A program made the translations under genes and the position numbers. From Buxus sempervirens (lineage: Eukaryota; Streptophyta; Magnoliopsida; Buxales; Buxaceae), in assembly GCA_947561395.2 (NCBI GenBank), contig OX387182.1:32047949-32111948 (forward strand): 64,000 nucleotides of DNA, given 5' to 3'. Numbering within the stretch: position 1 is the stretch's first letter; each line of letters starts with the position of its first letter. Under the pieces are notes generated by a model, which was not told the DNA's origin, searched no databases, and was given only the letters and a program-made list of their open reading frames with translations. Of the stretch, positions 35,036-43,896 are shown piece by piece.

Positions 35036-35104
35036 CTGAAGAAAGTAGGGAGCCAAAACTGATGCAACCGATTCAGCTGATATCCTTATATTCAGTCCAA
35101 CCAT
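35036..35104 (-). pseudogene. Candidate captured first exon in the Helitron
   Basis: A 23-codon open segment starts at ATG and reads MVGLNIRISAESV...APYFLQ. It ends at CAG/GTGCAA, a possible splice donor. Upstream is a GA-rich, internally repeated stretch like a plant 5' UTR (35110-35400). Helitrons often capture host gene pieces. I do not recognise the gene; this is inference from exon-like structure only. Confidence 0.35.
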
Positions 35105-35129
35105 TGCTCTCAACCCATTTGTTTTATGT

Positions 35130-35400
35130 AAGAGAACAAAGAGGGGTTCTTGAACAGTCAAGAAGAGCCTTGGGCTGCACGAAAACAAAGAGGCTTTAAC
35201 ACTCGAGAATAGCCTAGAGGCTGCAAGAAAACGGAGAGAGAGAGAGAGAAACCGAGAGGAATAAAGAAGAGGGGTTCTGGAACAGTCGAGAAGAGCCTTG
35301 GGTTGCAAGAAAACGGAGAGGCTGGAACACTCGAGAAGAGCCCCAAGGCTGCAAGAAAACGGAGAGAGAGAGGATCGAGAGAGAGAAAGTGAGAGGAGTA
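35130..35400 (-). repeat. Tandem repeat of about 47/120 bp in the Helitron
   Basis: Four related half-units contain 'cgagaagagcc' and 'ggctgcaagaaaacggagag', with GA-microsatellite stretches at 35222-35240 and 35358-35390. It lies upstream of the candidate captured first exon. Confidence 0.75.
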
Positions 35401-35404
35401 AATA

Positions 35405-35795
35405 ATTGTTTATATCTGATTTGGAAATATAAAAACTTAAATGACTAAATCTAAATTATTTTCAAAAACCGAAGTGTCAAAAATTACGGTAAGTGGTCGT
35501 TTACGAAGAAGTTATGACTGTTTTGCAATTACAGAAAAATTAAACATTGAATGTGAATTATGTTTGTCGTTTTAAACCGAAGAAAAAAAAAAGTCAAAAG
35601 TTACGAATTGGTTATACCTGATCTAGAAATATAAAAGCTTAAATCACTAAATCTAAATTATTTTAAAAACCCAAAAGTCAAAAATTGCGGCAAGTATTGT
35701 CGTTTTATAAGAAGATATGCCTGATTTGAAATTACAAAAAAACTTAAACACTGAATGTGAATTATTTTTGTCGTTTTAAACCAAAATAAAAAATT
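35405..35795 (-). repeat. Tandem duplication of about 185 bp in the Helitron
   Basis: Two diverged copies (about 35405-35590 and 35610-35795) share 'aatctaaattatttt', 'ttaaacactgaatgtgaatt'-like and 'tgtcgttttaaacc' words in the same order. Confidence 0.75.
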
Positions 35796-37069
35796 ACTCG
35801 GCAGCTTTTTTTTCTGATTTCTTGCGAGGCTCGGGAACGCCGAATCACGCGAGGCTGTCCCGAGCCTCCGAAGCAAAGGGGGGGTGACACGTCAATCGCC
35901 ACCCCCCTTTCGCTTAATATATAGATTTTTCTGTTCTGTTTGTAACTTCTGTTGTGGAATCTTTGTGCTTAGTTATTACTGCTGTTACATATGCTTTCTT
36001 TTCCATGTAACCCGCTGTGTTGAGCATATGAACATGATCCCCCCCCCCCCTTCACTTGCTGCCATGGTTCATGCAACCATGCTCCCACCATCTCCTACAA
36101 CTTCCCTATGCTAAACCATGTAAGTTGCTGTAGGGAACAGCAGTAGGCCTTGGTGCTACTGCTGTTCAGCAGATTTGCACACCCCCATGCTCCCTTTACC
36201 CTTGGTAACTTGCTGGTTTTTAAGTGTCCAAGCATGCTTCCCTTTACTCCATAGCACCCCTTGTCATGGTCCAAGTGGGCTGCTGCTGGAGACAGCAGCA
36301 AGCCCTCATTATTTGTTGCTGTCCCAACAGCTTTGGAATCCCAGAATCACCCCGGTGTTAACCCACAACCAAGTTCTGTATTTATTCTAACTTCCATTGT
36401 TTTTTAGTTAGGAATGTATCCTTCCCTTCTCAAGTAGCTTGCTACCCATGAACCTAAGAATTCATGATCCCATCACCCCTTAGCTCCCTTGTAATGATCC
36501 ATGTGGGCTGCTGCTGGGGACAGCAGTAAGCCCTTGTGTTGCTGCTGTTCCCAGCAGATTGGTTCAACTGTTGGTGCCCCTATACCCAACCCATTGGGTG
36601 TTAGGCATGCATGCACCCCTTCACCTAATCTCTAGGCATTCCCCACTCCCATCAGCATGCTTAAAGCCCACCTAAGATCCCTCATTTAGCTGCTGTCCCT
36701 TCTTGTTTATTGTTACTATGCCAGGCTCTGTAGCATGTTTGCTTTTGTGATTAACATGTGTAGTATGCAAGACCTTGATGTTGGGCTTTAATGGCCCATT
36801 GAATACTGAAGTGTGACCACCAAAGTAGGGGTACCAAGACCCCTACACATTGCTGGAATTGCCGGAGAGAAATGAGAGGGGCAGCAAGCCCCATGCCTTC
36901 TAATGCCTTCTTGCCTTGTTGGGAAACCCAAAAGGGAAACCAAAAGGGGATGCCACCCCAGAACTGAACCAATGTGGGCCCTCCCGAGGGCCCACATGAC
37001 TTGTAGAAGCCCCCTAGGAACCCCTGGAAGCCACCCCATGGCAAAACCCCAATAAAGGAGCCATTTCAT

Positions 37070-37137
37070 AGTGATCTGACAACTCAGGTCGGATCACTTG
37101 GGATTTGTGGTTAGCCGACACTTATGGTCAGCTACAT
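37070..37137 (+). repeat. U5-side palindrome tags of LTR F
   Basis: Two palindromes, with arms GTGATCTGAC/GTCGGATCAC and GTTAGCCGAC/GGTCAGCTAC (imperfect), are related to the TATCCG word of the upstream tags. Confidence 0.6.
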
Positions 37138-38171
37138 GGCAAAAATGCCAATTTTGGTTTTCTCTGATTCTTGTCGAATTTGAATGGTATTTTCAACAAA
37201 ACCACATGAACCAACAGGGTTTCCAGGTTACCCGGAAACCCAACTTGGGACATGGACCACCGGTCCAATTCGGTACATTAGTGGGCCTTCCAACGGGGCC
37301 CTTCAAGCCCAGTAAACCTTTGTACATGCAATTAAGTAACTTAAGCAAGTAATTGAACTGAGTGGGCCAGACCCGATGTGGCCCACCCAAACTTGATGTG
37401 GGAAATGATGTGTAATAGATAGCGTGGTTTGGCTGAGACCCAGGGCTAGGGCCTATCGGGCTCGCCAAAGCCCACTAACCGAACTAAGGAAGGGTGCAAA
37501 CCCAAGGCTTCAAGGGATCTAGGCTTTCAAGCCCAAAACTGGACTACAGGCCCCAAGCTCAATTGTCCAGCCCACCTTGGCAAATTTAAATAAGATAATT
37601 CGAAAACATTTTGGCAACCAACATGGGGGCCCACCCAGGGGTCCGCAAACCAATGCAGACCCACCTTTTGCATGAAAATCACTTAGCCCCAACTTGAGCA
37701 GTTAAGTAAAATCAATTCATTTAACCTAAGCCCAAAGGGCCCCTCAGGGTAGACTGAGGCCCACCAAGAGATATGTGGGCTTAACCAAACCTACCAGGGA
37801 CACCGTGGGCCTTCCAACGGGGCCCACCCAGTCAGACTCAGATCACCTAAATTAAGCAAGATAAAATCAATTAAAGGGACTCACACCACTCAGGTGGTCC
37901 CGCCAGACTTAACCAAGTTGCATATCGGATTAGGAATCGGGTGAGAAACCACAGTAAGTTGATTCAAACCAGGGAACCCACGGGACCCGTCATCCTACGG
38001 GGTGGTCTGGGGTGTCTACGGCATTCCCCAGATCGGAACTGAGACCTTTCTCAAAATCTCAAGCCACAGACCAGCCCAATAGACAAGATTAGGCACCCAG
38101 GTGTCCGCCTGCACCCCATCAGGTGGTGGCGACTCCGAACTTTCCCATGAGGCATTTTTGACATGTGCACA

Positions 38172-38289
38172 ACCATTATCAGCAAGGAAAATTACAGCGA
38201 CTTCAAGTGACTTTTAGACTCTTTTAATCAACTAAAAAGTCTCCCCTCCCTACCTTTAAACCACCAAAAACTTTCCCGTGCGGCGTTTC
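38172..38289. other. Connecting stretch between LTR F and LTR J
   Basis: No gene is visible here. The stretch ends with a copy of the LTR-tail word 'actttcccgtgcggcgtttcc' (near 38270-38290), so it may be part of a rearranged LTR end. Confidence 0.4.
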
Positions 38290-40123
38290 CCACGTAAGCA
38301 CACTTGGTTTGTCTCTTCTCTTGAGTTTTCTTCGCATGAGGTAGAGCTCTCGTGGTAAGGGGACGAATTTCAATTGGTAAAAGAGAGAATGGAGAGCAAG
38401 TTAGGTGGTTTAAGAGTGGTCATGCAACCCCTATTCGGCCACTGTTTTAGGGTCATGGTTGTTGTCTTCACGTCAATATGAGGAGCATGCTCCTCCTTCT
38501 TGAAAATCCAAATGTATCCTTGGCATAAGCCCCCTCCCCTTCCCTTCTATAAATGCTATTTTGATTAGGTCTTAGAGGTAATATTGTCATGTTAAATATC
38601 ATGAGATGCATGCTGGAGTTTGCACTTTATTTTTGGTCATGCGAAGTCTAGTTGCTGTCTTTGAAACATGCCTAGGTTAGTCATGTCGTGTGTGATTTTT
38701 ATCTTCATGTAAGCATGCTATTTTTTGTCTTGGAGTAAAGGAAACCAATCCATGGATCCTCAGATCCCTGGTTGATCCTTGATTAGTTTGGAAAAGGGGG
38801 GAAGAAACCCCTTGATTCCCCTTGCTGTTTGGCTTTGAAAGCCCCAAAGTTGAGAGCCTAATAGCTCCATTTGAACCACTGTGGGCCCATACAGGGGCCC
38901 ACAGAGACACCCTACATGTCCACAAGTACCCTGGATGGGTTCTCTGTACAAAAAATGCAAAAAACTAATTTCGGCAGGTTAACCGAAAACTCAGATCGGT
39001 TACAGGGGCTTTCTGGATTAACAAAAATTTAATTTCAGTTAAACCAGAAAGACAGTGTAACCGAAATGTATTTTCGGTTACACTGTATGTTGTGTTCGAC
39101 TGAAAGTAAATTTCGATGGCTCTTAGGATTTTCCAAAAGCCTAATTTTGCATGTTTGCTGATTTGCTAGTTTGTTTGAACCATACCGATTAGACCAGCAG
39201 GTTAGTACACGGGCTTTCAAGCCCAATTGGATCCTTTGGTGGGCCTTCCAACAGGGCCCACCCAACCCAATATCACTTTCAAAAATAAAGCAAGATAATT
39301 AAAATAAACTAAGTGGGCCGAACCCTAACGAGGCCCACCAAAGCCCAAAAAGAAAGCATGTTGGCTAATGTAGGAATGGTTTGGCCGTGACTGCGGGCAC
39401 GAGCCTATTGGGCCCACTAAGCCCATCAATCCAACTGTGCAAGTCCAATACCCTAACCCACTAAACCATGGACCATCCGGTCCAAGTCTAGACCAACGGG
39501 CCCCAAGCCCATGGTCTAGCCCCCTTTGAGAACTTCAGGAAGACAAATTCCAATAAATCACTTGGCAACCATGTGTGGTCTGCCCAATAGGCCCATAAAC
39601 AAATTCCGGCCCACCTTGGCATGCAAATCACCTTAAAAATCAACTTGAATCCTAGAAGTAAAATCAATTGAACTCACCAAAGCCCAAAGGGCCTCCCAGG
39701 CTTAGATGGAGGCCCACCAGGGGCATGCGGGCTTAAACCAAGCCCACCAAGGACACCGTGGGCCCTCCAACGGGGCCCACCCTGCCAGACTCAGATCATG
39801 TAAATAAACAAGATAAAATCAATTAAAGGGACCCACACCATTCAGGCGGTCCCGCCAGACTTAGCTGAACTGCATGCTGGAATAGGAATCGGGTGAGAAC
39901 CAAAGTGAATTGACTCAAACCAGGGAACCCACGGGACCCGTCATCCGACGGGGTGGTCTAGGGTGTCTAGGGACTTCCCCAGACCACAACCGAGACCCTA
40001 CTTAGAATCTCAAGTGGCAGACCAAGCCCAATAGACAAGATTAGGCACCCAGGTGTCCGCATGCACCCCATCAGGCGGTGGCAACTCCGAATTTTCCCGT
40101 GCGGCGTTTCCGACCCGCGCACA
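38290..40123 (+). repeat. LTR J, incomplete (R-U5 side)
   Basis: This plus-strand LTR part is like E from about 22200 onward. It contains a GGAGCATGCTCC palindrome (38482-38493), downstream ACCGAAATT tags (38972-39118), a GGCCCA-rich stretch (39230-39790), a GGGCCTC/GAGGCCC hairpin (39689-39715), the U5 block (39820-40095) and the tail GCGCACA. Promoter and U3 are not present. Confidence 0.78.
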
Positions 40124-41243
40124 CTAGGTGCACGTAATTCACTGCATGCTGTTCCTGCCTCCTGGGCTCTTGCCCCTGATTTCTGCTAGCCTGCCCAGTT
40201 GCTGGCCTCCTTGGTATGGTACTTTGCCCACTACCGTCTATTTTCCCAACTCTTACTGCGTCCTCAATCCGATCTGTAGTAAGGATTAAGTCATTGAAGT
40301 TCGATGTACTTTGCCCCAGTAGCAAAGTGAAGAAAGGCTGTCCCAACGACGCAATGAACATAGATGTCATTTCCTGTTCCAATAGTGGTGGCTGTACCAA
40401 TGCTGGCAATTCCTTCCAGCGCTTGGCATATTCTCTCACTGATTCCTGGCTCTTCTTGGCCAACCTCTGCAGTTCTGCCCTGGTCTGCACGATCTGACTG
40501 TTCAGGCGGTACTTTTGGATGAAGATAGCTGCCAAGTCATTCCATGTCTTGATCTTGGCCTTATCTAGACTAAGAAACCAGGAGTATGCTGCCCCAGCCA
40601 GCGACTTCTGGAAGAACTGCACCATGATTCGTTCTTCCTTGGCGTACTGGCACATGTTGCCGGAGTATGACCTCAAGTGGTTCAGTGGGCATCCAGTGCC
40701 ATCGAACTGGTGCAACTCAGGGCACTTAAACTTAGCTGGGGGCTGGATGTCAGCAAAGAAGCAAAGGCTCTCCAGGGTAGCCTCGCTCTGCACCATGCTA
40801 GGTTGGAGCTGTTTGAGCTGCTCCTTCAGGTTGGCCATTTCTACCTTGTTCTCCTCTCACACTGCCGTCAGCTTTTCCTCAAACTGAACCTCCTGGGTCC
40901 TATACCAGTCCTCGTCGCCCTGTCCCAGATGGACAGGTAAAAACTGATCCTGCTGTGGAATGTGGAACGGAGCTGCTAGTGGTGGCAGTGGTGGTGCCAT
41001 AAGAGGGGGAGGTACTGGATGCGGTGGTGGTGCCCTCTCTACTGGTGGTGGGAACTGCGGCTGCGGCTAGTGGGTTGCTAGCACTGCTGTGGGAACTTGC
41101 TTCAATTCCCTTAATTCTGCCATCAGCTCTTGGATAACAGAACCCATGCTATCGATTCTCTGTTGCATCTCATTGACTACTTGTGCATGGCTAGATTCTG
41201 CCGGATGTTGCCCCGGCGGTATCTGCTCTCCTGGCTGATCCAT
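40124..41243 (-). pseudogene. Ogre C/K gag (N-terminal part and core)
   Basis: The start is placed at MDQPGEQIPPGQHP. A short coiled segment follows (NEMQQRIDSMGSVIQELMAE), then a proline-rich stretch, then the gag core (about 40160-40830) with CFFADIQPPAKFKCPELHQF, GTGCPLNHLRSYSGNM, FFQKSLAGAAYSWF and LAAIFIQKYRLN. The core matches gag of D position by position. The right neighbour is a hairpin array. On the left the gene is interrupted by the compound Ogre insertion, and gag continues at 30189. It is broken, with about two further interruptions. Confidence 0.83.
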
Positions 41244-41434
41244 ATCAAGTCTTTTCCTCAATCTTAGCAGGTAAGGACTTCTGGAAGCAATTTTGGTACC
41301 TAGTTAGACAATTGACTGGCGTTAGTGCAATTTTACAGGAATTAACCACGCATCTTATTTGATTGAATCTGTTTATTTACTTTTTGTTGATTTTTCTCAT
41401 TTGATGTGATTGGACCAGCTGATCTATTTTAGCT

Positions 41435-42060
41435 ACCCGAGGGCAACAAGGGAGGAGAACCTGATTTCTGAAAACTGATCTATTTTAGATACCTGCAGGC
41501 ACCTGGGAAAGAGAACCCTAATGAATTTTGGAAGACTGGTCTATTTTGGCTATCGTAAGACGACCGGGAGAGAGAACCCTAATAACCAAATCTATTTTAG
41601 CTGCCCGCAGGCAACTGGGAGAGAGAACCCTATTTCTCTAAAAACTGATCTATTTTGGCTATCATAAGATGACCGGGAGAGAGAACCTAATAACCGAATC
41701 TATTTTAGCTGCCCACAGGCAACTGGGAGAGAGAACCCTAATAACTGAATCTATTTTAGCTGCCCGCACGCAACTGGGAGAGAGAACCCTAATAACCGAA
41801 TCTATTTTAGCTGCCCGCAGGCAACTGGGAGAGAGAACCCTATTTTTCTAAAAACTAATCTATTTTAGTCACTCGGGAGCGACTGGGAAAGAGAATCCGG
41901 TTCAACTGGTTTGTTTTAGTCACCTTTGAGCAACTGGGGAAGAGAACCCTAAATCATTGATCTATTTTAGCCATTTGGCAAGGGAATAGAACCTGGGTTA
42001 AGCTGATCTATTTTAGCTGTTTAGGCAAGGAAAGAGAACCTTCAATTTAAGGGGTTTTGT
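41435..42060 (-). repeat. Hairpin array C1 (constant flanks, variable stems)
   Basis: About ten units of 55-80 bp each have the frame 'ctattttag' + hairpin + 'ctgggagagagaacc'. The hairpin changes between units: TCGT/ACGA around aag (41553-41563), TCAT/ATGA around aag (41662-41672), TGCC/GGCA around cgca or caca (41602-41613; 41710-41721), AGTC/GACT (41867-41884) and GCCA/TGGC (41970-41979). It lies between ORF1 and gag. Confidence 0.87.
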
Positions 42061-42129
42061 TTGAGCTCAGAATCACAGGGTTGGACCATTCAGGGTCTCC
42101 GCAGGGGGTGAGCTGAAAAGCAGCACCCA

Positions 42130-42560
42130 AGTGTACCTCAGCCAATCTCCAGTTTATTCACCGACGGCGTCGGCGCCTAACTTTGACTAGTAGTTCCCAG
42201 GAGTACCTTAATCGGCACCTTGCGAGGGGAAGGCTATGCCAGGATGATCTTCCACCAATCTTCGGTTTAATCATTGGTGGCTTCAGTGCCCCAAAACTTC
42301 AGCTAGTGATACCCGGGCAAGCCTTAGCTAGTCGTTGGTTTAATCACCATTGACTTCGGCACCTCTACTTGGGGTATGCAATGCTAGGACAATCCTCCAC
42401 CAATCTCCGGTTTACTCACTGGTGGCTTCAGTGCCCCAAAACTTCGGCTAGTGATACCCGGGCGTGCCTTAGCTAGTCGTTGGTTTAATCACCATTGACT
42501 TCGGCGCCTCTACTTGGGGTATGCTATGCCAAGACGATCCTCCACCAATTTCCGGTATAC
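42130..42560 (-). repeat. Hairpin array C2 (about 140-bp units)
   Basis: Three units share 'ccaccaatctccggttta' and 'cggctagtgatacccgggc'. Stems vary together: CCACCAAT/ATTGGTGG (42252-42280), CCACCA/TGGTGG (42397-42425), and CCACC/GGTGG enclosing CCGGTA/TACCGG (42542-42570 region). The array sits between ORF1 and array C1. Confidence 0.8.
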
Positions 42561-42579
42561 GTACCGGTGGCTTCACGCT

Positions 42580-43896
42580 TGCGCATTCATTCCATTTCAT
42601 GTTGCAAGGCCACATTGGTCTGCCTACTCTCCTGTTCCGAATCCACATAAGCTAAATGGATATGGGAGTGGGTCTCCTGTATTTCGACCACCCTGTCCCT
42701 ATATGTGTTAGGGTGCGGAATTGGAATGTCGCTTGAAGAGGCGGGGGGCCGTCATGGCCGAATTCCCGAGCTATCCCTCGCTCGTAAACTTGGAAGTGAG
42801 ATTGGGTGAAAATGTCCTCCCAGTACGCACACCGTCTTCCATTCTATCAGCAGTTGTTTCCTCAGTCCCTTATTGAGTGGACTAGTAATATCACTTGCAT
42901 CATCCTTGATCGGGATTCCCTGCGGATTCCATAACTGTCTTAGAACCCGAATCGGATAGTATGGCACAGCACGGGTAAGGCTTATCAGGGCAAGGCAATC
43001 TCTTTTCTTGAAAGCCAAGATGGGGGTATAAGTGAAGTTGTATGTGCCCCACCATCGAATGTCTGTTTCTCCCTTCAGATGGAGAAAGTGGTTGAACCAG
43101 TCCTCACGAGCGGATACGTCTGGTTTGATCTCTCTTCAGGCCAACCATATGATGTTATCACAGGCTACCCCATAATGCGCACTGACAGGTGATGACACCA
43201 TTAGGTGGTCTTGTAACCAAATGTGGAGGAGGGGAGCACACCCTTGAAACCTCCGGGTCTTGTTTTTGGACAAAGTTAGGGAATGGAACAATTGAGCTAG
43301 GACCAGTGGCATGATTCGGTACCCTGCCCTGAGTTGATCCACAATTTCCATGAGGGCCAAGTTAATGGTGTCTCCCCCAGTTGGAAATAAGATTTGTAAC
43401 AGAACCACAAGGGTGAAGGTGTCAAACCAAGCCCGGGATCTTTCCTGCTTTTTGTTTCTTATTTTCTCAGCTAGGAAGGTTTTGGAGACCCTCTTGAATG
43501 ACCTGTCACCTCCTAAGGTCTAGAATTCTCCCCTTGAGAGGCCAAAGAAAGTGCAAGCTTCATTCTTGTACTTTCTTTGAGGCTTGGCCTAGCGGGTTCC
43601 CCTAAGTCGCGAAATCGGAGGAACAGGTCAAGTTCCTCAATTGTGGGAGTCAACTCATTGATCCCGAACCGAAACACTGAAAGTTGGGGATCCCAAAAAA
43701 GCAAAGCTGCTTGGATCATATCCCAGTTGATCGGTACATTTAACAGGGACAAAGCTTGTCCCATATGGTATTTGTGCTCCAATTCAATCTGCTCACTACC
43801 TTAGAGCTGCCTTGTCCCAGAACGGATCCATAGGGTATCCCAGGCGCACTTTTCTATCTTAGGGAAACGGGTTCTCTCAGATGAGGATGAGGATGC
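42580..43896 (-). pseudogene. Ogre ORF1 of C/K
   Basis: Ogre elements carry an extra ORF upstream of gag whose function is unknown. This one starts MASSSSSERTRFPKIEKCAW. It contains the segments HKYHMGQALSLLNVPINWDM, FGINELTPTIEELDLFLRF and LVLLQILFPTGGDTINLAL, the last near 43350-43405. The style (a leucine-rich fold with TPTxEEL) resembles the plant mobile domain family; that link is from memory and needs a profile search. It lies between the leader and the hairpin arrays. It is broken, with several interruptions. Confidence 0.72.

Larger units (their letters stand above)
33430..35925 (-). mobile_element. Non-autonomous Helitron (2.5 kb) with captured exons
   Basis: On the minus strand the element begins TCTATATATTAAGCG (35925) and ends in a 9-bp hairpin (TGCCCGTGC/GCACGGGCA, loop aac, 33459-33439), then GAATGCTAG. 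It sits between an A and a T without target duplication, as Helitrons do. Near its 5' end are a G/C-run hairpin (35875-35910) and a stem GAGGCTCGGG/CCCGAGCCTC (35826-35868). No Rep/helicase is encoded, so it is non-autonomous. It carries exon-like pieces (34246-34313 and 35036-35104) and internal tandem repeats. It interrupts LTR F between the splice donor and the downstream tags. Confidence 0.88.
31407..38171 (+). repeat. LTR F (TATCCG class), interrupted by a Helitron
   Basis: The LTR starts TGTAAGCACCTCATTTTTGC and ends GTGCACA at 38171. Without the Helitron it is about 4.3 kb, similar to LTR C. It holds U3 units, TATCCG tags (31977-32185), a TATA box (32195), a splice donor (32474), CAGCAG hairpins (33250; 36120-36560), downstream tags (37070-37137), a GGCCCA-rich stretch (37270-37820) and the U5 block (37880-38140). 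Confidence 0.83.
30190..40123 (+). mobile_element. Compound Ogre insertion in gag of C/K (LTR pieces L, F, J)
   Basis: This plus-strand block starts with an LTR head (TGTAAGCACC at 30190) and ends with an LTR tail (GCGCACA at 40123). The flanks are ccggg (30185-30189) and ctagg (40124-40128), which match at three of five positions, and gag of C/K continues on both sides. Inside are an incomplete LTR (L, 30190-~30760), an Ogre 3' region (~30761-31406), a whole-looking LTR (F, 31407-38171, with a Helitron inside), a short connecting stretch and an incomplete LTR (J, ~38290-40123). No coding part remains. Confidence 0.75.

Noticed and set aside
36036-36052. Run of C residues as a functional site
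   Set aside because: A simple homopolymer run in LTR F, with no counterpart in LTRs A or C.
41435-42060. CRISPR-like array of repeats and spacers
   Set aside because: The units are diverged direct repeats in a plant retrotransposon spacer, with no uniform repeat-spacer length and no cas genes. The setting is eukaryotic.
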